Assembly (NCBI RefSeq): GCF_003344765.1
Contig: NZ_QPMH01000004.1
Location: 186,001 to 250,000, forward strand
Origin: Ferruginivarius sediminum
GTDB taxonomy: Bacteria; Pseudomonadota; Alphaproteobacteria; Kiloniellales; Rhodovibrionaceae
Length of the DNA stretch: 64,000 nt
Reading direction: 5' to 3'
The position numbers and the translations under genes were made by a program. The notes beneath the pieces were generated by a model. The model did no database searches. It was not told the origin of the DNA and saw nothing but the letters and a program-made list of their open reading frames with translations. Positions within the stretch are counted from its first letter, which is position 1. Each line of letters starts with the position of its first letter. Of this stretch, positions 17,046-25,559 are shown piece by piece.

Positions 17046-17696
17046 TCACAACGGCGGATTGACAAGCATCTCGTCTCTCGTTGCCGCGTCGGTAATCTCG
17101 ACGCGCTGACCGACGATCCGCGTGCGGCCGCTGGCAACCAATCCCAGGCAATGCGGATAAAGCCGGTGCTCGGCACCCAGTACGCGGGCAGCAAGGCTGT
17201 CCGCGTCGTCGCCCGGCAGGACGGGGACAGCCGCCTGGCCGATGATCGGCCCGGCGTCCACTGTTTCACGCACGAAGTGGACGGTGCAGCCGGCGATCTT
17301 CACCCCCGCCGCCAACGCGGCCGCGTGGGTATCCAGGCCGGGGAACGCCGGCAACAGCGAGGGATGGATGTTGATCAGCCTGTCCCGCCACAGCTCGACG
17401 AAGCTTGCCGTCAGCACGCGCATGAAGCCGGCAAGGCAGACCAGCTCACAGCCCGCGGAAACGAGCGACTCGCTGAGTGCCCCTTCGAAACCGGCCCGCG
17501 TGGGAAACAGCGTGTGATCCACCACCTCGGCGGGAATGCCGGCGGCTTCGGCACGGTCGAGGCCAGCGGCATCCGGGCGGTTGGAGATGACGCAGGCGAT
17601 CTCCACCGGATAGTCGGGTGCCTGCGCCGCATCGATCAGCGCCTGCAGATTGCTGCCGCGCCCGGAAATCAGGGCGCCGACCTTCACGCGCGCCAT
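17046..17696 (-). CDS. purN: Phosphoribosylglycinamide formyltransferase
   Basis: PurN uses 10-formyl-tetrahydrofolate to formylate glycinamide ribonucleotide, step three of purine synthesis. The 216-residue protein has the phosphate loop [12 protein letters not shown] near the start, and the active-site segment [16 protein letters not shown] (catalytic Asn and His). The family Asp lies in [11 protein letters not shown] 17696 is chosen within a longer open frame because it opens the conserved domain. It overlaps the end of purM by 13 bases, so the two form the usual alphaproteobacterial purM-purN pair. Confidence 0.95.
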   Translation of the reverse strand: MARVKVGALISGRGSNLQALIDAAQAPDYPVEIACVISNRPDAAGLDRAEAAGIPAEVVDHTLFPTRAGFEGALSESLVSAGCELVCLAGFMRVLTASFVELWRDRLINIHPSLLPAFPGLDTHAAALAAGVKIAGCTVHFVRETVDAGPIIGQAAVPVLPGDDADSLAARVLGAEHRLYPHCLGLVASGRTRIVGQRVEITDAATRDEMLVNPPL

Positions 17697-18748
17697 GCCG
17701 CCTCCAAGTTTGCCACGGATACGCGCGGCGCATCCGCGGGCCGCCGGACGACGCGGCCGATTCGATAGATCGTTTCGCCGTTGGCGCCGAACAATGCCGT
17801 CGCACGGGTTTCGGCCTCGGGTGGTACGACCACGGCCATGCCGATGCCGCAGTTGAAGGTGCGCAGCAGGTCGTCCGCCGGAACGCCGCCTTGGCGCAGC
17901 AGCCATCCGAAGACCGGCGGCAGCGGCCACGCGGATGCATCGAGATCGGCGCCCAGCCCTTCGGGCAGCACGCGCGGGAGGTTCTCCGGTAACCCGCCGC
18001 CGGTGATGTGGGCCAGCGCGTTCACCGTGCCGGCGCGGACCGCGGCAAGGCACGGTCCGACATAGATCCGCGTCGGCGCAAGAAGCGCACTTCCCAGACT
18101 GCTGCCCGCCTCGAACGGTGCGGGGCCGTCAAGGGGAAGGCCAAGGTCGGCCACGACCTTTCGGACCAGGGAGAAGCCGTTCGAATGCAGGCCGTTGGAT
18201 GCGAGGCCCAGAATGACGTCGCCCTCCTGGACTCCGCTGCCGTCCAGGCCCTTTCCACGCTCGATCGCTCCGACGGCAAAGCCCGCGAGGTCATAGTCCC
18301 CCCTGGTGTACATGCCCGGCATTTCCGCCGTCTCGCCGCCGACGAGGGCGCAGCCGGCGCGCCGGCAGCCGGTTGCGATGCCGCCGACAATGGCCTTGCC
18401 GGCCGGGACGTCGAGCTGGCCCGTCGCGTAGTAGTCCAGGAAGAACAGCGGCTCCGCGCCCTGCACCACCAAATCGTTGACGCACATCGCCACGAGATCG
18501 ATGCCAACGGTGTCGTGCTTGCCCGATTCGATGGCCAGCTTGAGCTTCGTGCCGACGCCATCGGTTGCGGCAACCAGAATGGGGTCGCGGAATCCGGCGG
18601 CCTTCAGGTCGAACAGCGCGCCGAAACCGCCCAAGCCGGCGGCGGCGCCGGGCCGCGCGGTGGCCTTGGCCAGCGGCTTGATGGCGTCCACGAGGGCGTT
18701 GCCTGCGTCGATATCAACGCCCGCGGCCTTGTAGGTGCGGCTGGTTAT
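17684..18748 (-). CDS. purM: Phosphoribosylformylglycinamidine cyclo-ligase, apparent ATA start
   Basis: PurM closes the imidazole ring of aminoimidazole ribonucleotide with ATP, step five of purine synthesis. Family motifs are [40 protein letters not shown] and [16 protein letters not shown]. The only standard start codon is GTG 18691. That start omits the invariant N-terminal segment [16 protein letters not shown], which is clearly encoded upstream in frame and bounded by a TAG 17 or so codons further up. Between that stop and the segment there is no ATG, GTG, TTG or CTG. An ATA codon at 18748-18746 stands seven bases after AGGGAG, an ideal ribosome site, so I place the start there (354 residues). 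Function is certain; the start is the unusual point. Confidence 0.9.
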   Translation of the reverse strand: MTSRTYKAAGVDIDAGNALVDAIKPLAKATARPGAAAGLGGFGALFDLKAAGFRDPILVAATDGVGTKLKLAIESGKHDTVGIDLVAMCVNDLVVQGAEPLFFLDYYATGQLDVPAGKAIVGGIATGCRRAGCALVGGETAEMPGMYTRGDYDLAGFAVGAIERGKGLDGSGVQEGDVILGLASNGLHSNGFSLVRKVVADLGLPLDGPAPFEAGSSLGSALLAPTRIYVGPCLAAVRAGTVNALAHITGGGLPENLPRVLPEGLGADLDASAWPLPPVFGWLLRQGGVPADDLLRTFNCGIGMAVVVPPEAETRATALFGANGETIYRIGRVVRRPADAPRVSVANLEAAWRA

Positions 18749-18868
18749 GGCCTCGCTCCCTTGCTTGGCGTATGGCTAACGCTGCGCGGCCTTGAACAGA
18801 GCCGCCTTAATGGCGACGATGGCAGCCGCCCAGGTGGCGCGACAATACTTTTTCCGGGACGCTTTGCA

Positions 18869-20110
18869 ATGCCGCTGCCCCGCTTTCGCATTGGCTTCTT
18901 CGCACTCTTCGCCCTGATATTCGCCGTTTTCCATGCGGACGTCGTCAGGGCCGAGACGGATGTCTACACGATCGAGCGGGTCGCCGTTGACGTGACGGCC
19001 GATTCCGCGGCCGCCGCGCGCGAACGGGCGCTTGCGCGCGGGCACGAGGCAGCCTTCCGGCGGCTGATCGACCGGCTGGTGCCGGAAGAGCGGGCGTCGA
19101 GCGTGTCGGTGCCGTCATACGACAGCATTGCCAATATGGTCCGGGATTTCGAGGTGTTCGACGAGCGGACCTCGTCGGTACGCTATCTGGCGGAGTTGAG
19201 GATCCGCTTCCAGCCGCAGGCGGTACGCCGATTTCTTCGCGGTCGTGGGGTCACGTTCGCGGAAACGCAGAGCAAGCCCGTCGTGGTACTCGCACTTTAT
19301 GGTGCGGCTGGCGATGCGGTTCTCTGGGAAGAACCGAATCCCTGGCGGGCGGCGTGGGCGGCGGCTGCTCCGTCGACGGGGCTGGTCCCGTTCGTGATTC
19401 CGTTCGGGGATCTGGCGGACATCCGTGCGATCTCGGCCGCCGAGGCGCTGGACAACGACGGTGCCGCGCTTGACCGGATCGAGGAGCGTCACGGCGCCGG
19501 GGATGTCCTCGTGACCCAGGCGATCCCTGCCGGTGACGCCCAGGCCGGCCAAGCTAGCGCGCAGATCATCACCAGCCGAATCGGCACGGCGGCGCAGGAA
19601 CGGACCTTCGTCGACAACGTCCGCCAGCGCGAGGGAGAGAGCTTGGAGGACATGCTGGGCCGCGCGGTCGCAAAGGTCGCGCGCGAGGTGGAAGAGGCGT
19701 GGAAGCGCGCCAACCTGCTGCGCTTCGAGGCCGAGCAGGGCATGAGCGTGGAGGTTCCCATCGCCGGACTGGACGAGTGGGTGAGCGTGCGCCGGCGGCT
19801 GGAATCAATCCCGCTGATCGGCGCGGCCAGCCTGCGCCTGATGACCCGCGACCTGGCCGAGGTGGACTTGACATACTATGGCGACACGGAACAGCTTCGT
19901 CTTGCCCTCGCGCAGAGTGACCTGACGCTGAAGGAGGGTGGTGCCAGCGGCTGGACCTTGACCGCCGCCGGCTCGGCTGCCAGCAGTGCACCGGTTTCCG
20001 GCAATGGTGGCGAAGTGGACGGCGGAGACCCGGAAACGGCCATCGAGCGGGGCCCGGAAGCGGCAGGGGAATCGGAAGGTGCGGACTCCGAAGAGGACAG
20101 GATGCAGTGA
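18869..20110 (+). CDS. DUF2066-domain exported protein
   Basis: A 413-residue protein of unknown function. Residues 1-28 form a signal peptide or anchor (FFALFALIFAVFHADVVRAE). The DUF2066 domain follows, with DVTADSAAAARERALARGHEAAFRRLIDRLV and RFLRGRGVTFAETQSKPVVVLAL. The last 50 residues are acidic and low-complexity. Its place ahead of the CDP-alcohol phosphotransferase, AI-2E exporter and hdaA is conserved in Rhodospirillales-type genomes, which suggests an envelope role. Its stop overlaps the next ATG/GTG by four bases. ATG 18869 is used because upstream frame is antisense to purM. Confidence 0.8.
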   Translation: MPLPRFRIGFFALFALIFAVFHADVVRAETDVYTIERVAVDVTADSAAAARERALARGHEAAFRRLIDRLVPEERASSVSVPSYDSIANMVRDFEVFDERTSSVRYLAELRIRFQPQAVRRFLRGRGVTFAETQSKPVVVLALYGAAGDAVLWEEPNPWRAAWAAAAPSTGLVPFVIPFGDLADIRAISAAEALDNDGAALDRIEERHGAGDVLVTQAIPAGDAQAGQASAQIITSRIGTAAQERTFVDNVRQREGESLEDMLGRAVAKVAREVEEAWKRANLLRFEAEQGMSVEVPIAGLDEWVSVRRRLESIPLIGAASLRLMTRDLAEVDLTYYGDTEQLRLALAQSDLTLKEGGASGWTLTAAGSAASSAPVSGNGGEVDGGDPETAIERGPEAAGESEGADSEEDRMQ

Positions 20111-20673
20111 CGGGTCTCGGGGCGCGTTACTGGCTGCCCACGGGCGTCACGCTGATCCGTATCCTGGCGGTGCCCGTGATGGTCTACCTGATCCTGGAAT
20201 CCCGCTATACGCCGGCTTTTTGGCTGCTCGTCGGCGCCGGGATCTCGGATGCGCTGGACGGCTTCCTGGCGAAGAGGTTGAATGCGGTTTCGCGCGTCGG
20301 CTCGTATCTGGATCCGATGGCGGACAAGGCGCTTATCGTCGCTGTTTTCCTGAGTCTCGGCCATATGGGACAGGTACCAGTCTGGCTCGTCATCCTGGTC
20401 GTGTTCCGCGATGCGCTGATCGTCGCGGGGGCGATGCTCTATCACACGCTGACGCAGGCACTTCGGGTGGAGCCGTTGAAGATTAGCAAGGCGAACACGG
20501 CCGCCCAGATCGTGCTGGTGGGGCTGGTGCTGGCCAAGCTCGGGCTCGGATTGGCGATTGCCGACGTGACGGTGGTTGCTACCTACATCGTGGCCGCGAC
20601 CACCTTCGCTTCGGGCGCGGCCTACGTCTGGACCTGGGGCAGGCGCATTTTCGCGCTTGAGGACAGCGAATGA
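20107..20673 (+). CDS. CDP-alcohol phosphatidyltransferase family protein
   Basis: A 188-residue inner-membrane enzyme that moves a phosphatidyl group from CDP-diacylglycerol to an alcohol; relatives make phosphatidylglycerophosphate or cardiolipin. The family motif DG-x2-A-x9-G-x3-D-x3-D is complete in SDALDGFLAKRLNAVSRVGSYLDPMADK (residues 39-66). About five transmembrane segments are present. It overlaps its neighbours by four bases on both sides, giving tight translational coupling. PgsA-like activity is likely but another alcohol acceptor cannot be excluded. Confidence 0.88.
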   Translation: MTGLGARYWLPTGVTLIRILAVPVMVYLILESRYTPAFWLLVGAGISDALDGFLAKRLNAVSRVGSYLDPMADKALIVAVFLSLGHMGQVPVWLVILVVFRDALIVAGAMLYHTLTQALRVEPLKISKANTAAQIVLVGLVLAKLGLGLAIADVTVVATYIVAATTFASGAAYVWTWGRRIFALEDSE

Positions 20674-21752
20674 CGGCGGGCCGGCAGCTTCTCTGGTCGG
20701 GAATAGGGCTGGCCGCGTTCCTTGCGCTGATCTGGATCTTCAATGCGATCCTGGCGCCTTTCGTGATCGGCATGGCAGTCGCCTATTTCCTCGATCCCGT
20801 GTGCGACCGCTTGCAGCGGCTGGGCGTTTCCCGCGTCTGGGCGACAGCGATCGTCACTTTGACATTCATCCTCGCCGTTGCCCTGTTGCTGGCGCTCCTG
20901 GTGCCGCTGGTGGTCAGCGAGATCGCGCAGTTCCTTGGAGACCTTCCTGAATACTTAAGGATCTTGCGCGAACGCGTCGTCGTGCTTGGGCAGATCCTTC
21001 AGGCGAATGTCGATCCAACCGTGCTTGACAAGGTGCGCGAGGGCCTGGCCGGATCGCAAGAGCGGCTGTCTTCCTGGGCCGCCAGCATCGCCAGCGACAT
21101 GCTTTCTGGTGGCTTCGCGCTGTTCAACCTGATGTCGCTGCTGCTGATCACACCCATCGTGACATTCTACCTGCTGCGCGACTGGGAGCGGTTGCTGAAA
21201 GAGGCGGATTCGCTGTTGCCGCCGGCTTATGCCGAGACGATCCGGGAGCAGCTTCGCGAGGTCGACCGGACGCTCTCCGGTTTCGTGCGCGGGGTCGGCA
21301 CGGTCTGCCTGCTGCTGGGTGCGTTCTACGCCATTTCGCTGACGCTCGCCGGGCTGAACTTCGGACTGGTGATCGGACTTGCGGCGGGGCTGGTGTCCTT
21401 CGTGCCGTTCGTCGGCGCGGTGCTCGGCTTCATTACCGCGGTCGGGATGGCGCTGCTGCAGTTCGATTCGTACATCATGATCGGCGTCATCGGCGGCATC
21501 TTCTTCGTGGGCCAGTTCATCGAGGGCAATGTCCTGCAGCCTACCCTCGTCGGGGAGCGGGTCGGTCTGCACCCGGTCTGGGTCATATTCGCGCTGCTGG
21601 CCGGTGGGTTGCTGTTCGGCTTCGTCGGCGTGCTGATCGCGGTGCCGACTGCGGCGGTTGTCGGTGTCGGCGTACGTTTCGTCGTTAACGAGTATCGCGC
21701 CAAGGTCACTAGCGTGCCGCCGGCTGGCGGCGAGGGAGGGCAGGCGGGGTGA
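20670..21752 (+). CDS. AI-2E family transporter (PerM-like)
   Basis: A 360-residue membrane protein with about eight transmembrane segments, of the AI-2E/YdgG/PerM exporter family. Visible traits are the start ILAPFVIGMAVAYFLDPVCDRLQRLGV and the central amphipathic domain. The C-terminal block is VSFVPFVGAVLGFITAVGMALLQ then QFIEGNVLQPTLVGERVGLHPVW. Some members export signalling molecules or sodium; the substrate here is unknown. It is coupled by four-base overlaps to the genes before and after. Confidence 0.88.
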   Translation: MTAGRQLLWSGIGLAAFLALIWIFNAILAPFVIGMAVAYFLDPVCDRLQRLGVSRVWATAIVTLTFILAVALLLALLVPLVVSEIAQFLGDLPEYLRILRERVVVLGQILQANVDPTVLDKVREGLAGSQERLSSWAASIASDMLSGGFALFNLMSLLLITPIVTFYLLRDWERLLKEADSLLPPAYAETIREQLREVDRTLSGFVRGVGTVCLLLGAFYAISLTLAGLNFGLVIGLAAGLVSFVPFVGAVLGFITAVGMALLQFDSYIMIGVIGGIFFVGQFIEGNVLQPTLVGERVGLHPVWVIFALLAGGLLFGFVGVLIAVPTAAVVGVGVRFVVNEYRAKVTSVPPAGGEGGQAG

Positions 21753-22522
21753 GCGATATCGCGCGCCAACTGGCCCTGGACTTGCCGCACCGGCCGGCCC
21801 TGGGACGCGAGGACTTCCTCGTCGCGGAAGCGAACGAGGTGGCTGTCGCCTGGATCGACCGCTGGCCCGAGTGGCCGCAGCCTGCCCTGTTGCTGTACGG
21901 CCCGGCCGGAAGCGGCAAGACGCACCTGGCCAGTGTCTGGCAGCGTGGTTCGGGCGCTGTCCGGCTTGATCACGATGCGCTGTTGGCGCACGAGCCGCCG
22001 GCACTGCTGGGCGATACGGCGGCGGCCATCGTGGACGGTATCGAAGATGTGCTGGGTGACGAGGCGACGCAATGCGAAATGGAGCGAAAGCTTCTTCACA
22101 CTTATAATATGCTTCGTGAGCGTCAGGGGCACTTGCTGCTGACCGGCCGTCGACGGCCCGCCGAGTGGCCGTTGCGTTTGCCGGACTTGCGCTCGCGCTT
22201 GGCCGCTGCCCCCGCCGTCGGGTTGGGCCTGCCGGACGACCAGCTTTTCGCAGCGGTACTGGTGAAGCTGTTCAGCGACCGCCAGCTACGCGTCGGGCCG
22301 CAGGTTCTGAGTTACCTGATGCCACGGATCGAAAGGTCTTTCGCTCACGCGCGGCGGTTGGTTGCGGCGCTTGACGACATCTCGTTGGAGGCGAGGCGGG
22401 AGATCACCGTGCCGCTGGCTCGTGGTGTGCTGGATAGCCTCGCGCCGAATGTCGATGAAGCGCCGGATGACGGTGCCAGGGAAATGGGAGAAGACAAGCA
22501 TGGATCTGGGGGTAGCGGGTAG
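21749..22522 (+). CDS. hdaA: DnaA-related regulatory protein HdaA
   Basis: A 257-residue DnaA-like ATPase-domain protein that lacks the DnaA DNA-binding domain. In Caulobacter HdaA works with the sliding clamp to inactivate DnaA-ATP after initiation. Near the N-terminus QLALDL is the clamp-binding motif. Walker A is GPAGSGKTH (about 52-60), and Walker B is degenerate (AAIVDGIED) as in alphaproteobacterial HdaA. The AAA lid with an SRL-type segment follows. Together with mipZ and the CtrA box, it points to the alphaproteobacterial cell-cycle circuit. It overlaps the start of the next SDR gene by 23 bases. Confidence 0.87.
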   Translation: MSDIARQLALDLPHRPALGREDFLVAEANEVAVAWIDRWPEWPQPALLLYGPAGSGKTHLASVWQRGSGAVRLDHDALLAHEPPALLGDTAAAIVDGIEDVLGDEATQCEMERKLLHTYNMLRERQGHLLLTGRRRPAEWPLRLPDLRSRLAAAPAVGLGLPDDQLFAAVLVKLFSDRQLRVGPQVLSYLMPRIERSFAHARRLVAALDDISLEARREITVPLARGVLDSLAPNVDEAPDDGAREMGEDKHGSGGSG

Positions 22523-23279
22523 AACGGCGCTGGTTTGCGCGGCCAGCCGTGGGCTGGGCCGGGCCTGCGCCCACGCGCTCGCACGTGAGGGTGCGGGCGT
22601 TACCATTGTCTCGCGGACCAAGGCGGACATCGAGGCGGCGGCGCGCGAGATAGCGGCTGACACGGGCGCGTCCGTGACGCCGGTGGCGGCGGATATCACG
22701 ACGGCCGAAGGTCGCGAGGCCGCGCTTGCCGCCTGCCCGGAGCCCGACATTCTGGTGAACAACGCCGGCGGTCCGCCGCCGGGCGATTTCCGCGACTGGG
22801 AGCGCGACGACTGGATCGCCGCACTGGATGCCAACATGCTGACCCCGATCGAGCTTATCAAGGCGACCGTGGATGGGATGATCGCACGCGGCTTCGGCCG
22901 GGTCGTGAACATTACCTCGGGGGCCGTGAAGGCGCCGATCCCGATCCTGGGTCTCTCGAACGGCGCGCGTGCGGGCCTGACGGGCTTCGTCGCCGGCTTG
23001 GCGCGGCAGACGGTGAAGCACAACGTCACGATCAACAACCTGCTGCCGGGCCCGTTCGAGACCGACCGCCTGCGCTCCACCATCGAGGCCGAGGCCCGCA
23101 AGGAAGGCAAGTCGCTGGAACAGGTGGCGGACGCGCGGCGGAGCACGAACCCGGCGCGGCGCTTCGGCGACCCGGCCGAGTTCGGCGACGCCTGCGCCTA
23201 CCTTTGCAGCGCCCAGGCGGGATATATCACCGGCCAGAACCTGCTGCTCGATGGCGGGTCGTTTCCGGGAACGCTGTAG
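22500..23279 (+). CDS. SDR family oxidoreductase, altered active site
   Basis: A 259-residue short-chain dehydrogenase fold protein. The cofactor site is present (ASRGLGRACAHAL, and VSRTKAD suggests NADPH by its Arg), and so are NNAGG and the C-terminal GQNLLLDGGSFPG. The catalytic Tyr-x3-Lys is not seen: where it is expected, the sequence reads GLSNGARAGLTGF. This is known in the BKR-like SDR subgroup. Such members may be non-classical reductases or may have lost catalysis. ATG 22500 is in frame with a longer open frame but opens the conserved fold. Substrate unknown. Confidence 0.85.
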   Translation: MDLGVAGRTALVCAASRGLGRACAHALAREGAGVTIVSRTKADIEAAAREIAADTGASVTPVAADITTAEGREAALAACPEPDILVNNAGGPPPGDFRDWERDDWIAALDANMLTPIELIKATVDGMIARGFGRVVNITSGAVKAPIPILGLSNGARAGLTGFVAGLARQTVKHNVTINNLLPGPFETDRLRSTIEAEARKEGKSLEQVADARRSTNPARRFGDPAEFGDACAYLCSAQAGYITGQNLLLDGGSFPGTL

Positions 23280-23345
23280 GCGCGTTCCAACCCCGACTGC
23301 GGCTTCGTTGACTTTCGGCGGGGCGGCGCCGATCTTCACGCCATC

Positions 23346-24926
23346 ATGTCAGACGAGATCGAGCTGAAGCTGGCGATGGCGCCGCGGGACCTGAAGCGCT
23401 TGGCGCGCAATGGGCTCGTGCGCAGCTTGAAGACCGCCCACGCCCGCCGGAAGCAGCTTGACAGCACCTATTACGATACGCCCGACCTGACGCTGATGCG
23501 TCACGGCATGGCGCTGCGTGTTCGCCAGGACGGCGGCGAGCGGGTGCAGACGCTGAAGGCGCCGCCGAACGGCGAGGGCCGGCCCAACGGCCTCGTCAAC
23601 GCGAATGGCTTGCAGCACCTGCGCGAGTTCGAGGCGCCATTGAACGGCACCGCGCCGGACCTCGCCCTGATCGAGGACGAGGGGCTGCAGGCGTTTTTCA
23701 GGCGCGAAAACCTGGCGCACGAGCTGGAGTCCGTGTTCACCACCGAATTCGAGCGGCAGGTGATCCCGCTTGCCATGGCCGACAGCGAGATCGAGCTGGC
23801 GCTCGATCAGGGGCGGATCGTCTCCGGCGGGGAGGGTGTCGACCTCTGCGAAGCGGAGTTGGAGCTTCGCAATGGACATCCTTCGCGGCTCTACGAGTTG
23901 GCGATGCTACTGCACCGCCAAGTGCCGTTCCGTCTGGAGCGGCACAGCAAGGCGGCGCGCGGCTATGGCCTTTACACGGCCGCGCGGCCCAAGCCGCGGA
24001 AGGCAGAGAAGCCGCTGCTGAAGTCCGGCATGACAGTGGCGCAGGCGTTCCAGGCACAGGCTCGCGCCTGCCTTTTGCATATGCGCGCCAACGAGGACGC
24101 GGTGCTGGACGGCGGCGACCCGGAGGGCGTGCATCAGATGCGCGTCGCCATCCGCAGGCTGCGGGCGCTCGTCACCGCGTTCAGGCCGGTCTTCGCAGCA
24201 CAGGCCTACACCATGCTGCGCGACGAGTTGCGCTGGATGCAGGGCAACCTGGGACCGGCGCGCGACTGGGACGTCTTCCTGGCCGACACGCTGGCACCAC
24301 TGCGCGAGCGCTTGCCGGCGGAGGACAGCCTGGAGCACCTGCAGGCGGCGGCGGAGGACGCGCGTGGCAAAGCCTATGAGGTGGCGCGCACGGCCATTGG
24401 TTCCGACCGCTATACTGGGCTCCTACTGTATCTGGAGCTTTGCCTGGACAGCGGAAGCTGGCGCCTGCCGCCCGTCAGCGGAGAGGCGGACCCGGCGGAT
24501 AGGCCGGTCGAGGAGTTCGCCTGCGCGATCCTCGAAAAGCGCGCCCGCAAGGTCGGCAAGCTGGGCAAGCGATACCGCAAGCTGAACGAGGCGGAGCTGC
24601 ACGAGCTTCGCATCGCCGGAAAGAAGCTTCGCTATGCCGGGGAGTTTTTCGCGAGCCTGTTCCCGAAGAAGACGATGAAGACCTACTTGAAGAGCGTCGA
24701 AGGCATTCAGGAGCGCCTTGGAATCGTCAACGACGCGGCGACCGGCCAACGTCTTCTGGATGAACTGGAGCGCCGGCTCCTGGATGCCGGCGATGCGGAT
24801 GCCGCGACCATCGCCTATGGCAAGGGACTCGTCCACGGCTGGCACGAGGCGCAGGTGCAGCGCGAGCTTTCCGCCTTCGAAACGACGTGGGACGTTTTCT
24901 CCAAGGCGAAGAAACCTTGGAAGTAA
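23346..24926 (+). CDS. CYTH and CHAD domain protein
   Basis: A 526-residue cytoplasmic protein. Residues 1-205 are a CYTH domain (triphosphate tunnel fold) with the ExExK motif at residues 4-8 (EIELK). Relatives such as E. coli YgiF hydrolyse inorganic tripolyphosphate. Residues about 230-520 are a CHAD domain, rich in conserved histidines (EGVHQMRVAIRRLRAL and ELHELRIAGKKLRYAGEF), which bind polyphosphate. It stands close to the polyphosphate genes ppk and ppx, which fits a role in polyphosphate handling. Confidence 0.92.
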   Translation: MSDEIELKLAMAPRDLKRLARNGLVRSLKTAHARRKQLDSTYYDTPDLTLMRHGMALRVRQDGGERVQTLKAPPNGEGRPNGLVNANGLQHLREFEAPLNGTAPDLALIEDEGLQAFFRRENLAHELESVFTTEFERQVIPLAMADSEIELALDQGRIVSGGEGVDLCEAELELRNGHPSRLYELAMLLHRQVPFRLERHSKAARGYGLYTAARPKPRKAEKPLLKSGMTVAQAFQAQARACLLHMRANEDAVLDGGDPEGVHQMRVAIRRLRALVTAFRPVFAAQAYTMLRDELRWMQGNLGPARDWDVFLADTLAPLRERLPAEDSLEHLQAAAEDARGKAYEVARTAIGSDRYTGLLLYLELCLDSGSWRLPPVSGEADPADRPVEEFACAILEKRARKVGKLGKRYRKLNEAELHELRIAGKKLRYAGEFFASLFPKKTMKTYLKSVEGIQERLGIVNDAATGQRLLDELERRLLDAGDADAATIAYGKGLVHGWHEAQVQRELSAFETTWDVFSKAKKPWK

Positions 24927-24955
24927 GCGGAGGCGATCCGGCAAGGCGGCCTGCC

Positions 24956-25471
24956 TCAGTCAAGGTCCTTCGGCCGCACGAAGCGCGTGAGACGCCCAGT
25001 CCCTGGTTCTATGACGCTCCATCGATCGGCGTCGAAAGCGATCTCCGCCAGCGCCGCCGTGGGGTACTTCGAGGCCATTCGCTTGAGCGCCGCCGGGTCG
25101 CCGGCGCCTGCGAGCCGAGCGGCGCAATCCTCCAGGGCGGGATTGTGGCCGATCAGCATGACGGTTCCCGCATCGTCGGGGGATGTGCGCAGAATTCCGA
25201 GGAGTTCGACCGGGTCCGTGCCATAGATCTCCTTGCGGAATTCGACCCGGATGTCCGGCGGCAGCGACGGCGCGACAAGTTCCCAAGTCTGCCGGGCTCG
25301 GAGCGCCGTGGAGGAGAGGACGAGGTTCGGCACCAGGCCCTCACGCCGCAGATACGCCCCCATTCGCGGTGCCGCCTTTCGGCCGCGCGGGGCCAGCGGC
25401 CGGTCGTGGTCGGCCAGCGTCGGGTCTTCCCAGCTCGACTTGGCGTGCCTGAGCAGATAGACGGTTCGCAC
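24956..25471 (-). CDS. SixA-like histidine phosphatase
   Basis: A 171-residue phosphohistidine phosphatase of the branch-2 RHG family. The catalytic LLRHAKSSW is at the start. A second arginine (RARQTWEL) and the C-terminal VMLIGHNPALEDC carrying the second catalytic histidine complete the site. The frame is open to 25561, but GTG 25471 follows GGGAG and opens the conserved RTVYLLRHA. SixA dephosphorylates phosphorelay or phosphotransferase proteins. It is divergent from ppk, with only about 90 bases between. Confidence 0.85.
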   Translation of the reverse strand: MRTVYLLRHAKSSWEDPTLADHDRPLAPRGRKAAPRMGAYLRREGLVPNLVLSSTALRARQTWELVAPSLPPDIRVEFRKEIYGTDPVELLGILRTSPDDAGTVMLIGHNPALEDCAARLAGAGDPAALKRMASKYPTAALAEIAFDADRWSVIEPGTGRLTRFVRPKDLD

Positions 25472-25559
25472 AATCAGGCTCCCTGGCCGGCTGGGTCGCG
25501 ACAACCTGGCACTTGACGGTGAATGGGCAAGGCGAAGGTCATCGTTTTGAGACCTGCCC

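Noticed and set aside
18008..18868. Upstream extension of the DUF2066 frame
   Set aside because: It is antisense to purM; the signal peptide at 18869 marks the real start.
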